Shown here: positions 18,604 to 28,744 of the stretch, piece after piece
How positions within the stretch are numbered: the stretch's first letter is position 1
How the letters are laid out: the number at the start of each line of letters is the position of its first letter
DNA from: an uncultured Carboxylicivirga sp.
GTDB lineage: Bacteria > Bacteroidota > Bacteroidia > Bacteroidales > Marinilabiliaceae
Reading direction: 5' to 3'
Assembly: GCA_947503525.1 (NCBI GenBank)
Contig: CANNEA010000003.1
Location: 62,001 to 126,000 of the forward strand
Length of the DNA: 64,000 bases
Program-made: the position numbers and the translations under genes
Notes under the pieces: generated by a model
The model's input: the letters and a program-made list of their open reading frames with translations, nothing else
The model's database searches: none
What the model was told of the DNA's origin: nothing

Positions 18604-21600
18604 ATGAATAAGATAAGTAGTAAAATAATAATACTGATTACCTTGCTTGTTGGTATCACTAAGTTATACGCACAAACTAACAGTAAAAAAGGTTCAGAAG
18701 CAGATAAACCAAATATTATCTTTATCCTAACGGATGATCAACGATGGAATGCATTAGGATATGCTGGTAATTCTGAGATACTAACGCCAGAGATGGATAA
18801 GTTAGCACAACAAGGCGCCTATTTTTCAAATGCAATTGCTACAACGCCAATTTGTTCGGCTAGCCGTTCCAGTATATTTACCGGAGTGTATGAACGTACA
18901 CATCGCTATACATTTCAAACGAGCGAAATCAGAAGTGAGTTTATGGAAGTGGCTTACCCTAAGGTTTTAAAAGAAGCAGGTTATTATACCGGTTTCTTCG
19001 GTAAGTTTGGAGTGAAGTTTTCGGGTAAAGATGAGATGTTTGATGAAATAGAAGACTATGATAGAGCTAATCAATATAAGGACTATCGTGGCTATTACTA
19101 CCAGACGCTGGATGGAGATACTGTTCATTTAACGCGTTATACTGGGCAAAAAGCATTGGATTTTATAGATAATGTACCAGACGATCAACCATTTTGTTTA
19201 TCGCTAAGCTTTAGTGCTCCGCATGCACATGATGGTGCTCCATTACAGTATTTTTGGCAAGAGGAGCCAGATCGATTATATAACGATAAGGACTTACCTA
19301 AAGCTGACATATCAAACGATAAGTATTTTGAGGCTTTACCAAAGCCTGTGAGAGACGGTTTTAACCGTTTGCGCTGGGGATGGAGGTATGATACTCCGGA
19401 AAAATACCAACATAGTGTAAAAGGTTATTACCGTATGATTTATGGTATAGACTTGGAGATTGCCAAAATACGGAAGAAGCTGGAAGAAAGCGGGCAAGAT
19501 AAAAATACGGTTATCATTTTAATGGGCGATAACGGTCAGTTTCTAGGTGAGCGTCAAATCGCTGGAAAATGGTTAATGTACGATAATTCGGTTCGCGTTC
19601 CGCTTATCGTCTTTGATCCGAGAGCTGAAAAACATCTTGATATTGATGATATGGCATTAAATATTGATGTACCTGCTACTATATTAGATTTAGCTGATGT
19701 TGAAATGCCAGAGCAATATCAAGGAAAAAGCTTAGCATCTATAGTCGCTGGATCAGAAAAGACGTTGGAGCGCGATACCATTTTAATTGAGCATCTTTGG
19801 GAGTTTGATAATATACCTCCAAGCGAAGGTGTAAGAACATCTAAGTGGAAATATTTGCGTTACATCAATGATAAGAATTATGAGGAATTATATGACTTGT
19901 CGAAAGATCCGAAAGAAATTAAGAATTTAGCTGGTAAGTCTAAGTATAAGAATATTTTACTTGAGCTGCGAGCTAAGAATGATGAGTTGGCTGACCGATA
20001 TGCAGATCCTTTTGCAGTTAAACCAACTGGCTTAGCCGTAGAGTATATTAAAGATCCGGCAGGCTTAAAAATTATTGATAGCAAGCCGGAGTTTAGCTGG
20101 ATGTTACCTCCTTCAGCAGTGATACAGAAAGGGTATCAAGTACTGGTAGCTTCCTCAAAAGAAGCCATTGATAAAAACAATGGTGATGTATGGGATAGTG
20201 GGAATGTAAGAAGCAAGCAATCAACCAATGTTGAATTAGGAAGCGAAGCGCTAAAAGAGAATACAAGCTACTTTTGGAAGGTTAGATATTTTGACTCGTA
20301 TAATCGTATTTCGGAGTATTCAGAAGAGCAAAAATTTACAACTGGTGAGTTTGGCGATAAATTAACTTCGCATAATTCATTTATGGTCGAGAATATTAAG
20401 CCAGCTTCTTTTGAGCAATTAAATGATGGAACTTACTTTATAGATTTTGGTAAGCATGCTTTCGCTAATATGAACATTAATTACTCGACAAAACAAGCAA
20501 AGACTCTGACTGTTCGTGTAGGGGAAAAATTGTTAGATGGAAGAATCGATCAAAATCCTGGAGGAACCATTCGTTATGCCGAGGTTAACATAGAGGTAAA
20601 ACCTGGTAAAATATCGTATCAGTTGCCTTTAGTGGCCGATGAACGAAATACCAATCATTTGGCAGTGGCTTTACCTGATTCTTTTCCAGTTGTGTTGCCA
20701 TTCCGTTACGCCGAAATTATTGGCGCGACAAACTTAAATGCAGAGGATATAAATCAAGAGGCTTATTTCTATAATTTTAATAATAACAATAGTGCTTTTA
20801 AAAGTTCTAACACGATCTTAAATCAAGTTTGGGATATGTGCAAGTACACACAAAAAGCCACTTCTTTTGCCGGTTATTATGTGGATGGTGATCGTGAGCG
20901 TATTCCATACGAAGCTGATGCATACTTAAATCAATTAAGCCATTATAGTGTAGATAGTGAATATTCAATTGCCCGAAAAACCATCGAGTTCTTCTTTGTG
21001 AGTAAGCCAACCTGGCCAACAGAGTGGCAATTGCATGTTGCCATGATGATGTATCAGGATTATATGTACACAGGTAGTACAGAGTTGATTGAAAAGTATT
21101 ATGAGCGATTAAAGGTGAAAACCTTAATGGAACTAGAGGTTGAAGACGGTTTTATCAGCACCAAATCTCCCAATCATAATGTTGACTTGATTAAAAGGTT
21201 AGGTTTCAGAGATACAACAAGAGTATTAAAGGATATTGTAGATTGGCCACCTAAAGCTAAAAATTTTGGAGGTAAAGGACCAATTCCTGGTGAGCAGGAT
21301 AATTATGTATTTAAACGTATCAATACAGTTGTAAATGGCTTCTATTATCATAATATGAAAATAATGGAGCAATTTGCAAGCATACTTAACAAACCTGAAG
21401 AAGCTGTGAATTATGCCTATAAAGCGGCTAGGGTTAAAAAGTCTATTAACGAACAACTGTTTGATGCAGAAAAGGGATATTATGTAGATGGAGTTGGTAC
21501 CGATCACGCATCTTTACATGCTAATATGATTTTATTAGCCTTTGATGTAGTTCCAGAATCGCGAAAGGCAAGTGTTGTAGAGTATGTTAAATCCAGAGGG

Positions 21601-22140
21601 ATGGCATGCAGCGTTTATGGTTCACAGTATCTGATGGAAGCCTTATACAATGGAGGTGAGGCTGATTATGCATTAGAGTTGATGACAGCCACTCATGATA
21701 GAAGTTGGTACAACATGATTAAGATTGGCGCAACGGTTGCATTGGAAGCATGGGATATGAAGTATAAAAGTAATGGCGATTGGAATCATGCCTGGGGGGC
21801 GGTGCCTGCTAATATTATTCCGCGTTGTATGTGGGGTATTCAACCCAAAGTGCCAGGATTTGACGTCGTTACCATTAAACCTCAGTTGTCAAACCTTAAG
21901 GAAAGCTCAGTTGAGGTTCCAACTATTAAAGGCAATATTAAAGCGAGCTACAAGAAAAGAGGAGCACGAATGAAAGAGTATAACATTGAGTTGCCAGCTA
22001 ATATGGTAGGAGAGTTTAAGGTAGAACTGGCATCAGAAGATGATATCAGCTTAAATGGAAAACCAGTTAATACTTCGTTCGGTTCAGTGCGCCTTATTCC
22101 TGGTGTCAATACCATTAAAATAAAAGTCAATTCATTTTAG
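18604..22140 (+). CDS. Sulfatase-GH78 alpha-L-rhamnosidase fusion
   Basis: This 1178-residue exported protein (signal ending LYAQ) carries two enzymes. Residues about 30-480 are an S1 sulfatase with TDDQRWN metal ligands, Cys84 in CSASR (Ala replaces the usual Pro), HAHDGAP and MGDNGQ. Residues about 490-1178 are a GH78 rhamnosidase: Fn3-like domain, jelly-roll domains, then the (alpha/alpha)6 barrel. The barrel has [12 protein letters not shown] (Asp761, acid Glu765, Asp772) and the base candidate Glu1048 in ALEAWDMK before NHAWGA. Coupling suggests removal of rhamnose sulfate followed by rhamnose release. I recall the same pairing, S1_25 with GH78, in the characterised ulvan PUL of Formosa agariphila. 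A strong terminator follows. Confidence 0.92.
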   Translation: MNKISSKIIILITLLVGITKLYAQTNSKKGSEADKPNIIFILTDDQRWNALGYAGNSEILTPEMDKLAQQGAYFSNAIATTPICSASRSSIFTGVYERTHRYTFQTSEIRSEFMEVAYPKVLKEAGYYTGFFGKFGVKFSGKDEMFDEIEDYDRANQYKDYRGYYYQTLDGDTVHLTRYTGQKALDFIDNVPDDQPFCLSLSFSAPHAHDGAPLQYFWQEEPDRLYNDKDLPKADISNDKYFEALPKPVRDGFNRLRWGWRYDTPEKYQHSVKGYYRMIYGIDLEIAKIRKKLEESGQDKNTVIILMGDNGQFLGERQIAGKWLMYDNSVRVPLIVFDPRAEKHLDIDDMALNIDVPATILDLADVEMPEQYQGKSLASIVAGSEKTLERDTILIEHLWEFDNIPPSEGVRTSKWKYLRYINDKNYEELYDLSKDPKEIKNLAGKSKYKNILLELRAKNDELADRYADPFAVKPTGLAVEYIKDPAGLKIIDSKPEFSWMLPPSAVIQKGYQVLVASSKEAIDKNNGDVWDSGNVRSKQSTNVELGSEALKENTSYFWKVRYFDSYNRISEYSEEQKFTTGEFGDKLTSHNSFMVENIKPASFEQLNDGTYFIDFGKHAFANMNINYSTKQAKTLTVRVGEKLLDGRIDQNPGGTIRYAEVNIEVKPGKISYQLPLVADERNTNHLAVALPDSFPVVLPFRYAEIIGATNLNAEDINQEAYFYNFNNNNSAFKSSNTILNQVWDMCKYTQKATSFAGYYVDGDRERIPYEADAYLNQLSHYSVDSEYSIARKTIEFFFVSKPTWPTEWQLHVAMMMYQDYMYTGSTELIEKYYERLKVKTLMELEVEDGFISTKSPNHNVDLIKRLGFRDTTRVLKDIVDWPPKAKNFGGKGPIPGEQDNYVFKRINTVVNGFYYHNMKIMEQFASILNKPEEAVNYAYKAARVKKSINEQLFDAEKGYYVDGVGTDHASLHANMILLAFDVVPESRKASVVEYVKSRGMACSVYGSQYLMEALYNGGEADYALELMTATHDRSWYNMIKIGATVALEAWDMKYKSNGDWNHAWGAVPANIIPRCMWGIQPKVPGFDVVTIKPQLSNLKESSVEVPTIKGNIKASYKKRGARMKEYNIELPANMVGEFKVELASEDDISLNGKPVNTSFGSVRLIPGVNTIKIKVNSF

Positions 22141-22206
22141 CAATAGATAAGCATAACTATATCACAAAATGCTTTTTAATTATTAGAGTCTAAAAAGTGA
22201 TTAAAG

Positions 22207-22243
22207 AAGGCTATAACACTTTGCTGTTGTAGCCTTTTTTCTT
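22207..22243 (+). terminator. Intrinsic terminator after sulfatase-GH78
   Basis: A 12-bp stem with one G-T pair (22207-22218 with 22225-22236), a 6-nt loop and a T-rich tail form a standard rho-independent terminator. Confidence 0.88.
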
Positions 22244-22270
22244 TTGATAGTTTTTCTTTTGTGAAATTAT

Positions 22271-22460
22271 TTAATGAGAAACATTGGTGTCGTTATCTTT
22301 CTCGAAATATGCCTTGGGTGTGGAATTGTATACTTTTTTAAAACATCGGGTAAAATACGATTTGCTGCTAAAACCTAATTTAAATGCAACTTCACTAAAG
22401 CTGTAATTTGATTCTTCAATCAACTCAACGGCAAGTTTGACTTTGATCATATTCTCCTTA
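22271..22460 (-). pseudogene. AraC/HTCS C-terminal remnant
   Basis: The minus strand encodes about 63 residues that form the second half of an AraC-type DNA-binding domain: KVKLAVELIEESNYSFSEVA, FKLGFSSKSYFTRCFKKVYN, then STPKAYF and a stop at 22271. In frame upstream there is a stop codon (TGA) four codons before the first Met, and the first helix-turn-helix, receiver and sensor domains are missing. This is the tail of a deleted regulator, left between two operons of the PUL. Confidence 0.8.
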
Positions 22461-22532
22461 AATCAATTGGTGTTGAATTTATGAAGCTTATTTGCAGGAA
22501 CCACTCATCAGTATGATTCAGATTTATTATAT

Positions 22533-22547
22533 GTAACAAATGTCTTA
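22533..22547 (-). promoter_or_regulatory. Candidate PUL operator F (weaker match)
   Basis: The minus strand reads TAAGACATTTGTTAC, which keeps the core ACATTTGTT but differs from TGMRACATNTGTTCA at three outer positions. It is 112 bp before the start of the propeller lyase gene, a spacing like that of operators A and D. Confidence 0.35.
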
Positions 22548-22658
22548 TTTCGAGAGATCTGTTACATGCCGATCTAATTTTTCAGCTATTTGAAATAAAT
22601 AGTAACAGGTATATTATTAATGATCTGCTTATTTGGTATCAAACAAAAAATCCAATCC

Positions 22659-24218
22659 ATGAAAAATCTTTACATTTTACTTTTCGCATTAATCTCCACA
22701 GGGGTTTTTGCTCAAACTGCGTCTTATACTAAGTCAATTGTCACATCTGAATGTTGGGCCAACAATGCAGTAATAGCAACTGCAACACAACAGAATGCCA
22801 TTGCTATATATGAGAACTTTGTGTATGTGGTTTATTATAATGCTGATCGATATCTATGTATATCACGCAGTGATAACTATGGAGATGATGGGTGGGTAAG
22901 TATTCAACTTAACCATCGTTACGAAATGCGTAATGGCGTTTACGATAATCATAATACGCCTAATATTGCCATTTCTCCTATTGATAATCGTATTCATTTG
23001 TCTTTTGACATGCATAAGCGTGATCTTCGTTACATGTTGTCATGGGCAAATACTGCAACTATTAGAAACGAGGAATTTACTGCCGATCGTTTTAGTTCGG
23101 TTCGAGATTACCTAGAAGCTGATAAAACAGTTATTAAGGATGTAACGTATCCACGTTTTTTTGTTGGCAAAAATAACCATTTGTTCTTTATGTACAGGGT
23201 TGGCGGAAGTGGTAATGGTGATACATATATGGTTAAATACAATGATGATGCGACATGGAGTACTCCTTTTGAAATTATTGATGGGAATATTGGTTCCCAT
23301 AATGGCAGTTCAAGTCGTTGCGCTTATTTTAATGATGTGCAGTTTAAATCAGGGAAAATTCATATGACTTGGGTATGGAGAGAAACACCTGATGCAACTA
23401 CCAACCATGACTTAATGTATGCCTATTCGGACAATGATGGTGTCAGCTGGAAGAATTCCGCAGGTGAAAATATTTCCATGCCAATGAACTTAAATAGTAA
23501 TAATCTTAAGGTTGCCACCATCCCAACCAACACAGGCTTAATTAATCATAACGGCTGCGCTGTTGATGGAGATGGAAATGTTCACGCCATTCTGCGAATT
23601 GATGGCTCATATATACATTATTTTGGAGTGCTTGGGACTGATGGTAAATATACATGGAGTATGCAAACTGCTGCTACATTTACAGGTGATAGACCAAAGC
23701 TGTATTGCGATCGTACAACAAATACCTTATACCTGTTAGTAAGGCAAAGTAGTACATTACGACTTTATGCCACAACTTCCAACAATAAACAATGGAACCA
23801 GTGGACACAGATTAAATCATTTTCTGATAGGTTTAGTTCAAGTTCTAATAGTATTATTAGCAATTCAGGAAATTTATTATCTACTGTTGCTGTTTCTTCG
23901 GATGGTCGACTTCAGCTTATTAAATGGACTCTAAGCAGTGGTGTTACAAGTATACATGATGGTAATGCAACGAGCTCTTCAAGAGAAGATAAACTATCAC
24001 TTTATCCCAATCCAACGCATGAAAGTTTTACAATTGAGTTGGATGGAGCTACTTCAATAAATATTTCTATCCATGATATGAGTGGAAAAGTTTTGTCTCA
24101 TGAGTCTTGCTTAGGATCAAGTCTTAGTATTCAAAGGCATTTCAAATCCGGTATATATTTAGTAAGAATAATTGATGATAAAAATGACACCTATCTAAGA
24201 AAATTATTAGTCAGGTAG
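22659..24218 (+). CDS. Secreted BNR-propeller polysaccharide lyase, PL24/PL25-like (putative ulvan lyase)
   Basis: The ATG at 22659 is preferred over 22620 because it starts a clean signal peptide (ending VFAQ). Residues about 25-435 form a BNR-type seven-bladed propeller (HNTPNIAISP, RIHLSFDMHKRDLRYMLS, HNGCAVDGDGNVHAI). As I recall, PL25 lyase PLSV_3936 uses His143, Tyr188 and Arg204. Here His119, Tyr164 and Arg180 show the same 45- and 16-residue spacing, with another His at 98. The lyase would cleave rhamnose-3-sulfate to uronic acid bonds by beta-elimination. The last 75 residues are a type A T9SS sorting domain (LYPNPTHESFTIEL, GIYLVRI), so it acts outside the cell, likely as an initiating endo-enzyme. 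It is monocistronic with a hairpin after it. Confidence 0.8.
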   Translation: MKNLYILLFALISTGVFAQTASYTKSIVTSECWANNAVIATATQQNAIAIYENFVYVVYYNADRYLCISRSDNYGDDGWVSIQLNHRYEMRNGVYDNHNTPNIAISPIDNRIHLSFDMHKRDLRYMLSWANTATIRNEEFTADRFSSVRDYLEADKTVIKDVTYPRFFVGKNNHLFFMYRVGGSGNGDTYMVKYNDDATWSTPFEIIDGNIGSHNGSSSRCAYFNDVQFKSGKIHMTWVWRETPDATTNHDLMYAYSDNDGVSWKNSAGENISMPMNLNSNNLKVATIPTNTGLINHNGCAVDGDGNVHAILRIDGSYIHYFGVLGTDGKYTWSMQTAATFTGDRPKLYCDRTTNTLYLLVRQSSTLRLYATTSNNKQWNQWTQIKSFSDRFSSSSNSIISNSGNLLSTVAVSSDGRLQLIKWTLSSGVTSIHDGNATSSSREDKLSLYPNPTHESFTIELDGATSINISIHDMSGKVLSHESCLGSSLSIQRHFKSGIYLVRIIDDKNDTYLRKLLVR

Positions 24219-24266
24219 AAAAATGGCAATTAAGGTTATAATGTACTGAATTGATAAGGTACATGA

Positions 24267-24290
24267 GGTGCTGAAAAAGAATTCAGCACT
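24267..24290 (+). terminator. Hairpin after the propeller lyase
   Basis: GGTGCTGAA pairs with TTCAGCACT around a 6-nt loop. The T-tract that follows is poor, so termination may be partial and the chemoreceptor gene may be read through. Confidence 0.5.
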
Positions 24291-24427
24291 TCAGCTTATT
24301 ACGATTTCTGTTACTATCAGGATGATCCGAATTGCCTAATGTTAAATAGTCAGGGCTAAAGCTGATGATTAATTGTCTAGGTGTTTATCATCTAAATTCT
24401 ATCAAAGAAATACTTAAAAGGAAAACT

Positions 24428-26215
24428 ATGAAGGGGATACTGAATTTGAATAATTTGAAGATTGGCCGAAGGTTGACCTACAGTTATGTAATAATATTTA
24501 CTTTTTTTATAATTATCGGAGGTTTGTTCACTGAAGCTATAAAATCAACAAAAGAAACCGCTGAGTTAGAATATAAAATTCAAGCGATTGAAACTTCGAT
24601 GAGGGATGCCATGCGCCTACATGCGATGTATAGCATAAAACCGAACCCAGCCAGAAAAAAAGCGGTTTTTAGATATGGTAATGTTTCCTTAAAGAGTGCG
24701 AAAGAGATTCAGAGAGCAATGAAAATGTCACCGACAGTTGTTGATACAGTTATATCACATTTGGATACTTTAGTTATAACAACTGACCAGTATTTTGCTA
24801 ATAGATTGGAATATGATTCGCTTCTTGTGGTTTGTATTAATCTGACTGATAGTTTAAAATCGTTAATTGAAAAGCCAATAGATAGTGGGGATCATCGGAC
24901 AGAACATCGACTTACAGCTGCAGGCTATAGATATCTGTCGTTGGTGAATAATGCTTTGGAAAAATACAAACAATACAAAGAGGTTTCCGGTAAAGGTGGC
25001 GAGTCGTACCAAACGAATTTAATTAAAAGGCTAAATGGAATGACCCTTGACCGCTCAACTTATTTTTTCATTCAAACAGCTCAACAAGGCCATCAATTTC
25101 AAAATTTGTTAATGGAGTTGGCAGAAGCTAATGGCCTATTTGTATATTCCTCCTCTACAAATAGACAGTTGACCTTGGATTATGAGGTGCATATTAAAAA
25201 TGTGATTTTCAGTTTACGAAGGGCTTCTGCTAAATTAAAATATCTTAATGACTTAAAACTCAGGAATACCATTATTCAGGTTGGAGCTGTTGTTCTATTT
25301 ATAATCCTCTTTATTGCCTTGATGGCTTATGCTACAACTAAATCAATCACTTTTGGAATCAAAGAAACTATGCGAGTGGCCAAAGAAATATCACAAGGAC
25401 ATTTAAATGTTCAGATTCAGCAATCCTTGCTAATCAGAAAGGATGAAATTGGCACAATGAGTAAGGCTTTTCAACAAATGACTCAAACCTTAAGCACTTC
25501 GATTGCGAATGTTATTAGTGGAATTGAATTTATGTCATCGGCTTCGTCCCAATTAACCAAGAGTTCAGATCAATTGTCAACAGGAGCAACCAATCAAGCG
25601 GCTTCAGTTGAGGAGATTAGCTCAACTGTAGAGCAAATGGTGGCTAACATTGAACAGAACTCAACAAATGCGGTGAAAACGCAGCAGATGGCTGATCTGT
25701 CAATAACGAAGGTTAAGGCTGCTTCGGAAAGTACGATTTCAGCAGCACGCACATCCGAAGTTATCAGCGAGAAGGTCACCTTGGTTAATGAGATAGCTAA
25801 ACAAACCAATATTTTAGCTTTAAATGCTGCGGTTGAAGCGGCACGAGCGGGTCAAGCCGGTCGTGGATTTGCAGTTGTTGCCAATGAAGTGCGCAAACTC
25901 GCAGATCGAAGCAAGGAGGCAGCAGGCGAAATAGGTGAATTGTCATTACAAGGGGTGAAATCATCTCAACTTGGTGAGGACGGATTACAATTAACCATAC
26001 CTCAAATTGAACAAACCGGAAACCTTATTGAAGAAATATCTGCGGCCAGCAAAGAGCAGAGCTTGGGGGCTGAGCAAATCAATAGTGCTTTAGTATCTCT
26101 AAATGGTTTAACGCAAGAAAATGCTTCGCAAGCTGAAGAAATTGCAGCAAGTGCTGGAGAATTGAAAGAGCAGGCGGAGGTGCTAAATAAAGCAGTAAAG
26201 TGGTTTAAGATGTAA
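24428..26215 (+). CDS. Methyl-accepting chemotaxis protein (chemoreceptor)
   Basis: I choose the ATG at 24428, because the ORF extends to 24365 without a plausible signal. The protein begins with a basic stretch and a transmembrane helix (about 14-34). A roughly 240-residue helical periplasmic domain of the four-helix-bundle type follows. The second transmembrane helix (about 280-304) leads to a HAMP linker ([14 protein letters not shown]). A long signalling coiled coil ends the protein, and its hairpin tip carries the conserved [20 protein letters not shown] and [16 protein letters not shown] elements that bind CheA/CheW. It should report an extracellular ligand to the flagellar or gliding chemotaxis machinery. 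Its position between PUL enzymes suggests the ligand is a polysaccharide breakdown product; that is inference. Confidence 0.92.
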   Translation: MKGILNLNNLKIGRRLTYSYVIIFTFFIIIGGLFTEAIKSTKETAELEYKIQAIETSMRDAMRLHAMYSIKPNPARKKAVFRYGNVSLKSAKEIQRAMKMSPTVVDTVISHLDTLVITTDQYFANRLEYDSLLVVCINLTDSLKSLIEKPIDSGDHRTEHRLTAAGYRYLSLVNNALEKYKQYKEVSGKGGESYQTNLIKRLNGMTLDRSTYFFIQTAQQGHQFQNLLMELAEANGLFVYSSSTNRQLTLDYEVHIKNVIFSLRRASAKLKYLNDLKLRNTIIQVGAVVLFIILFIALMAYATTKSITFGIKETMRVAKEISQGHLNVQIQQSLLIRKDEIGTMSKAFQQMTQTLSTSIANVISGIEFMSSASSQLTKSSDQLSTGATNQAASVEEISSTVEQMVANIEQNSTNAVKTQQMADLSITKVKAASESTISAARTSEVISEKVTLVNEIAKQTNILALNAAVEAARAGQAGRGFAVVANEVRKLADRSKEAAGEIGELSLQGVKSSQLGEDGLQLTIPQIEQTGNLIEEISAASKEQSLGAEQINSALVSLNGLTQENASQAEEIAASAGELKEQAEVLNKAVKWFKM

Positions 26216-26547
26216 GTTTTATGTCAGGTATGTCTGCAAAGAAAGAATAGTCTGGCATGTTGGAATAGGAAATTCGTACATGAACATTTCTTTTGAAAGA
26301 TCACTCAAACTAAAGTGCTTCTGATTTTACTTGAACAATTGGAGCATATTAAGAGAATGATTCATGTGTGGGTAAATAATTATATAGCCTGAATAAAAAT
26401 TTCATCAAAAGACATTGTTTATTGCACATTTTTAAAATTGTGAATCAGCTTTAGTATAAAGACGGCAAAGATTGACTTTGTTTTTTTTAAATAAAAATCA
26501 GTTTCAGAAAGATTAGGGTTGATATATTAATTAAACGATAAAGCTGC
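26216..26547 (+). promoter_or_regulatory. Intergenic promoter region of the 26548-33489 operon
   Basis: No gene is visible. A TGAACATTTC element (26281-26290) keeps part of the PUL motif on the minus strand, and GACATTGTTTA (26411-26421) resembles its core with one base missing. Both are too weak to call as operators. A poly-T run near 26480 precedes the start codon by about 65 bp. Confidence 0.25.
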
Positions 26548-27804
26548 ATGACACATAGATTACTTATAATAATTACCTTCTTTCAAATGATGCTCACGTA
26601 TGCCATAAAGGCTCAGGTTAGAACCTCTACCAAACCAATTGTTGGGGAGAGTTTGATATTTGAGGAAAGAAAAGGCATTGTGGCCGTAGAGGCAGAGTAT
26701 TTCTATAAACAGACTAAAACGGATGTAAGAGCATGGTATCGCACAACTAAGATAGGCGAGGCTAATATTACTCCGGATAGCGACCCAGTGCATATTGAGG
26801 GAGCAAGTAATAGTGCATACATTGAAGTATTACCCGATAGCCGATCAAGCCATTCTGATGAGTTGAAAAGGGAAGAAAATTTTACCGAAAAAGCGGGTAG
26901 CATGGCCGTGGTGCATTACAAGGTGAAGTTTAATCAGCCTGGTAGATATTATGTTTGGGTACGGGCTTATAGTTCAGGAAGTGAGGATAATGGAGTGCAT
27001 GTTGGTATGGAAGGAGAGTGGCCTTCTAATGGAAAGCGCATGCAATGGTGTGATGGTAAACATCAGTGGACCTGGGCCAGTATGCAAAGAACCAAAGAAC
27101 AGCATTGTGGAGTGCCTCACCAAATATTTTTGGATGTGGATTCAATCGATATCCACGATATTCAGTTTAGTATGCGTGAAGATGGTTTTGAGATGGATAA
27201 GTTCATTTTAACTAACGATATAAACTATGTACCCACAGGTCTGGGACCAGAACCAACTAGTGCTAATGGATCGCTTGAAACTTTATGGGAGAAAAATAAA
27301 GTCCAATATCAATCAGAGCTTTCATATTATAATACAATTTCAAGATCGTTAGATGAAAACAAAAGTATAGCGGCTCAACAGTTTAATTATGATGGAAGCC
27401 AATTTTATAAGAACGGAAAAAATTGGTTGGCCATTAACCCAAAATTATATCAAGAAGCTTCGGTTAGTTCAGTATTTGAATTTGAAAGCGGAAGGTATGA
27501 TCTTGTTTTTGTGGGTGTTGGTGAAAATGATGGACGATCTACTTATACTGTTTTAATTAATGATAAGGAATTAGGAACTTACTCACCTCCTTTATCTACA
27601 CATATGTGGGAGGAAGGTCAAAACTTTAATGGATTCTGGGAAAATGTAAAATTAAAGCAAGAAGATAAGATAACGATAATTGGTAAAGTAGGTACCGAAG
27701 GGCTTGAATGGACTCGGGCCAGATGGGCTGGTATTGTATTTGTACCGGTGGGTAAAGGAAAGCAAATTCAGGATGCGCCATCAACATTTAGACTTGTTAA
27801 ATAG
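26548..27804 (+). CDS. Exported GH115 C-terminal-domain-like carbohydrate-binding protein
   Basis: A signal peptide (ending IKAQ) precedes an all-beta protein of about 395 residues. The first module (about 30-225) resembles the C-terminal beta-sandwich of GH115 glucuronidases: VAVEAEYFYKQTK, VHIEGASNSAYIEVLPDS, PGRYYVWVRAYSSGSEDNG, HQWTWASMQ and EDGFEMDKFILT. The second module (about 265-405) is another beta-sandwich with WTRARWAGIVFVP. No GH115 catalytic domain is present, so a binding or ancillary role is likelier than hydrolysis. An uncharacterised enzyme cannot be excluded. It is the first gene of a four-gene unit whose other members are 27861, 28745 and 30523. Confidence 0.6.
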   Translation: MTHRLLIIITFFQMMLTYAIKAQVRTSTKPIVGESLIFEERKGIVAVEAEYFYKQTKTDVRAWYRTTKIGEANITPDSDPVHIEGASNSAYIEVLPDSRSSHSDELKREENFTEKAGSMAVVHYKVKFNQPGRYYVWVRAYSSGSEDNGVHVGMEGEWPSNGKRMQWCDGKHQWTWASMQRTKEQHCGVPHQIFLDVDSIDIHDIQFSMREDGFEMDKFILTNDINYVPTGLGPEPTSANGSLETLWEKNKVQYQSELSYYNTISRSLDENKSIAAQQFNYDGSQFYKNGKNWLAINPKLYQEASVSSVFEFESGRYDLVFVGVGENDGRSTYTVLINDKELGTYSPPLSTHMWEEGQNFNGFWENVKLKQEDKITIIGKVGTEGLEWTRARWAGIVFVPVGKGKQIQDAPSTFRLVK

Positions 27805-27860
27805 ATAGAGGCCAATCTTGATCTTTTTATTAGTGATAACTCAAAGAAAACTAGACTTAT

Positions 27861-28712
27861 ATGAATAAGATTATATTGCTTTTAGGAAGTGTATTGTTGG
27901 CAACTTCCTTGTATTCTCAAGAAATTAATCCACCTGCCGGACGCATTGCTGTAGTGGCCGATGGTAACTCACCTGATCCTGATGATTTGGGGGGTACTGT
28001 TGTTACTTTGGCTTTATTGCGCGCAAGTGGTCTGGAGGATCGCTTAGTACACTATTCACACAGTTGTGACTTAGTAAGGGTAAATCGCATCTCGGAAGCA
28101 GCCGAAAAAGAACGCCATTATATGATGCAGTTGGCTTGTGATGGTACCGCACGCCGTTGGGGAGGTTTTAATCACCTTACATTTTACGATGCCAAGTGGC
28201 AACTGGATGAAACCATCAAGGATTTAAGCCGAGCTATCAATGCCTCAAGTGCTGAAGATCCATTGTGGATAGTTGAGGCTGGTGAGCCAGATATAATTGG
28301 CTTTGCTTTGGCGGCTACACCCACCGAAAAACATCAGTTTGTTAAGGTCATCACACATCATCCGGCTAACGACGATGCAGGAGATTTTTATACCTGGCAG
28401 CAAATATTAGATTTTGAAGTGGAAGAGGTGCGTATACCTGATCAGAATACCAATCTTAAGGTAGATGAAGTTGAATGGGAATGGGCAATGAACCATACCG
28501 ACCATAGAATGCAATGGCTTTGGTTAATGGGGAAAATGGCTGAAGTGGATGATGTCGTTCGCTTTCAGAAAAATAAATGGGATTGTTCAGATGCTGGTAT
28601 GGTATTGTATTGGATTAGTGGCGCAAATGTGCATTATGGAACGGATATGGGTAAGGTTGAGGATGTGAAAAAAATATTAATTGATTATTTGGCTAAACAT
28701 CCTAATCCTTGA
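27861..28712 (+). CDS. Exported nucleoside-hydrolase-fold protein, function unknown
   Basis: The 283-residue protein has a signal peptide (ending LYSQ). It opens with RIAVVADGNSPDPDDLGGTV, a version of the DxNxxDDxxA-like calcium-binding loop of nucleoside hydrolases and of DUF1593-type proteins. HSCDLVR, LWIVEAGEPDIIGFAL and a late WDCSDAGMVLYW follow in the expected order. Some PULs carry such proteins next to glycosidases, and cleavage of a glycan rather than a nucleoside is plausible. The Asp cluster near the N-terminus is intact, so an active enzyme is possible. Spacing to its neighbours is 56 and 32 bp, consistent with one operon. I do not know the substrate. Confidence 0.5.
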   Translation: MNKIILLLGSVLLATSLYSQEINPPAGRIAVVADGNSPDPDDLGGTVVTLALLRASGLEDRLVHYSHSCDLVRVNRISEAAEKERHYMMQLACDGTARRWGGFNHLTFYDAKWQLDETIKDLSRAINASSAEDPLWIVEAGEPDIIGFALAATPTEKHQFVKVITHHPANDDAGDFYTWQQILDFEVEEVRIPDQNTNLKVDEVEWEWAMNHTDHRMQWLWLMGKMAEVDDVVRFQKNKWDCSDAGMVLYWISGANVHYGTDMGKVEDVKKILIDYLAKHPNP

Positions 28713-28744
28713 AAATGAAAAAATAGAATGCCTTAATTATTACG

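Noticed and set aside
24365-24427. Longer N-terminus for the chemoreceptor
   Set aside because: The extra 21 residues contain no signal or helix, and the ATG at 24428 begins a typical receptor N-terminus.
26281-26421. Additional copies of the 15-bp motif before 26548
   Set aside because: Only partial matches with gaps were found; including them would dilute the consensus without evidence.
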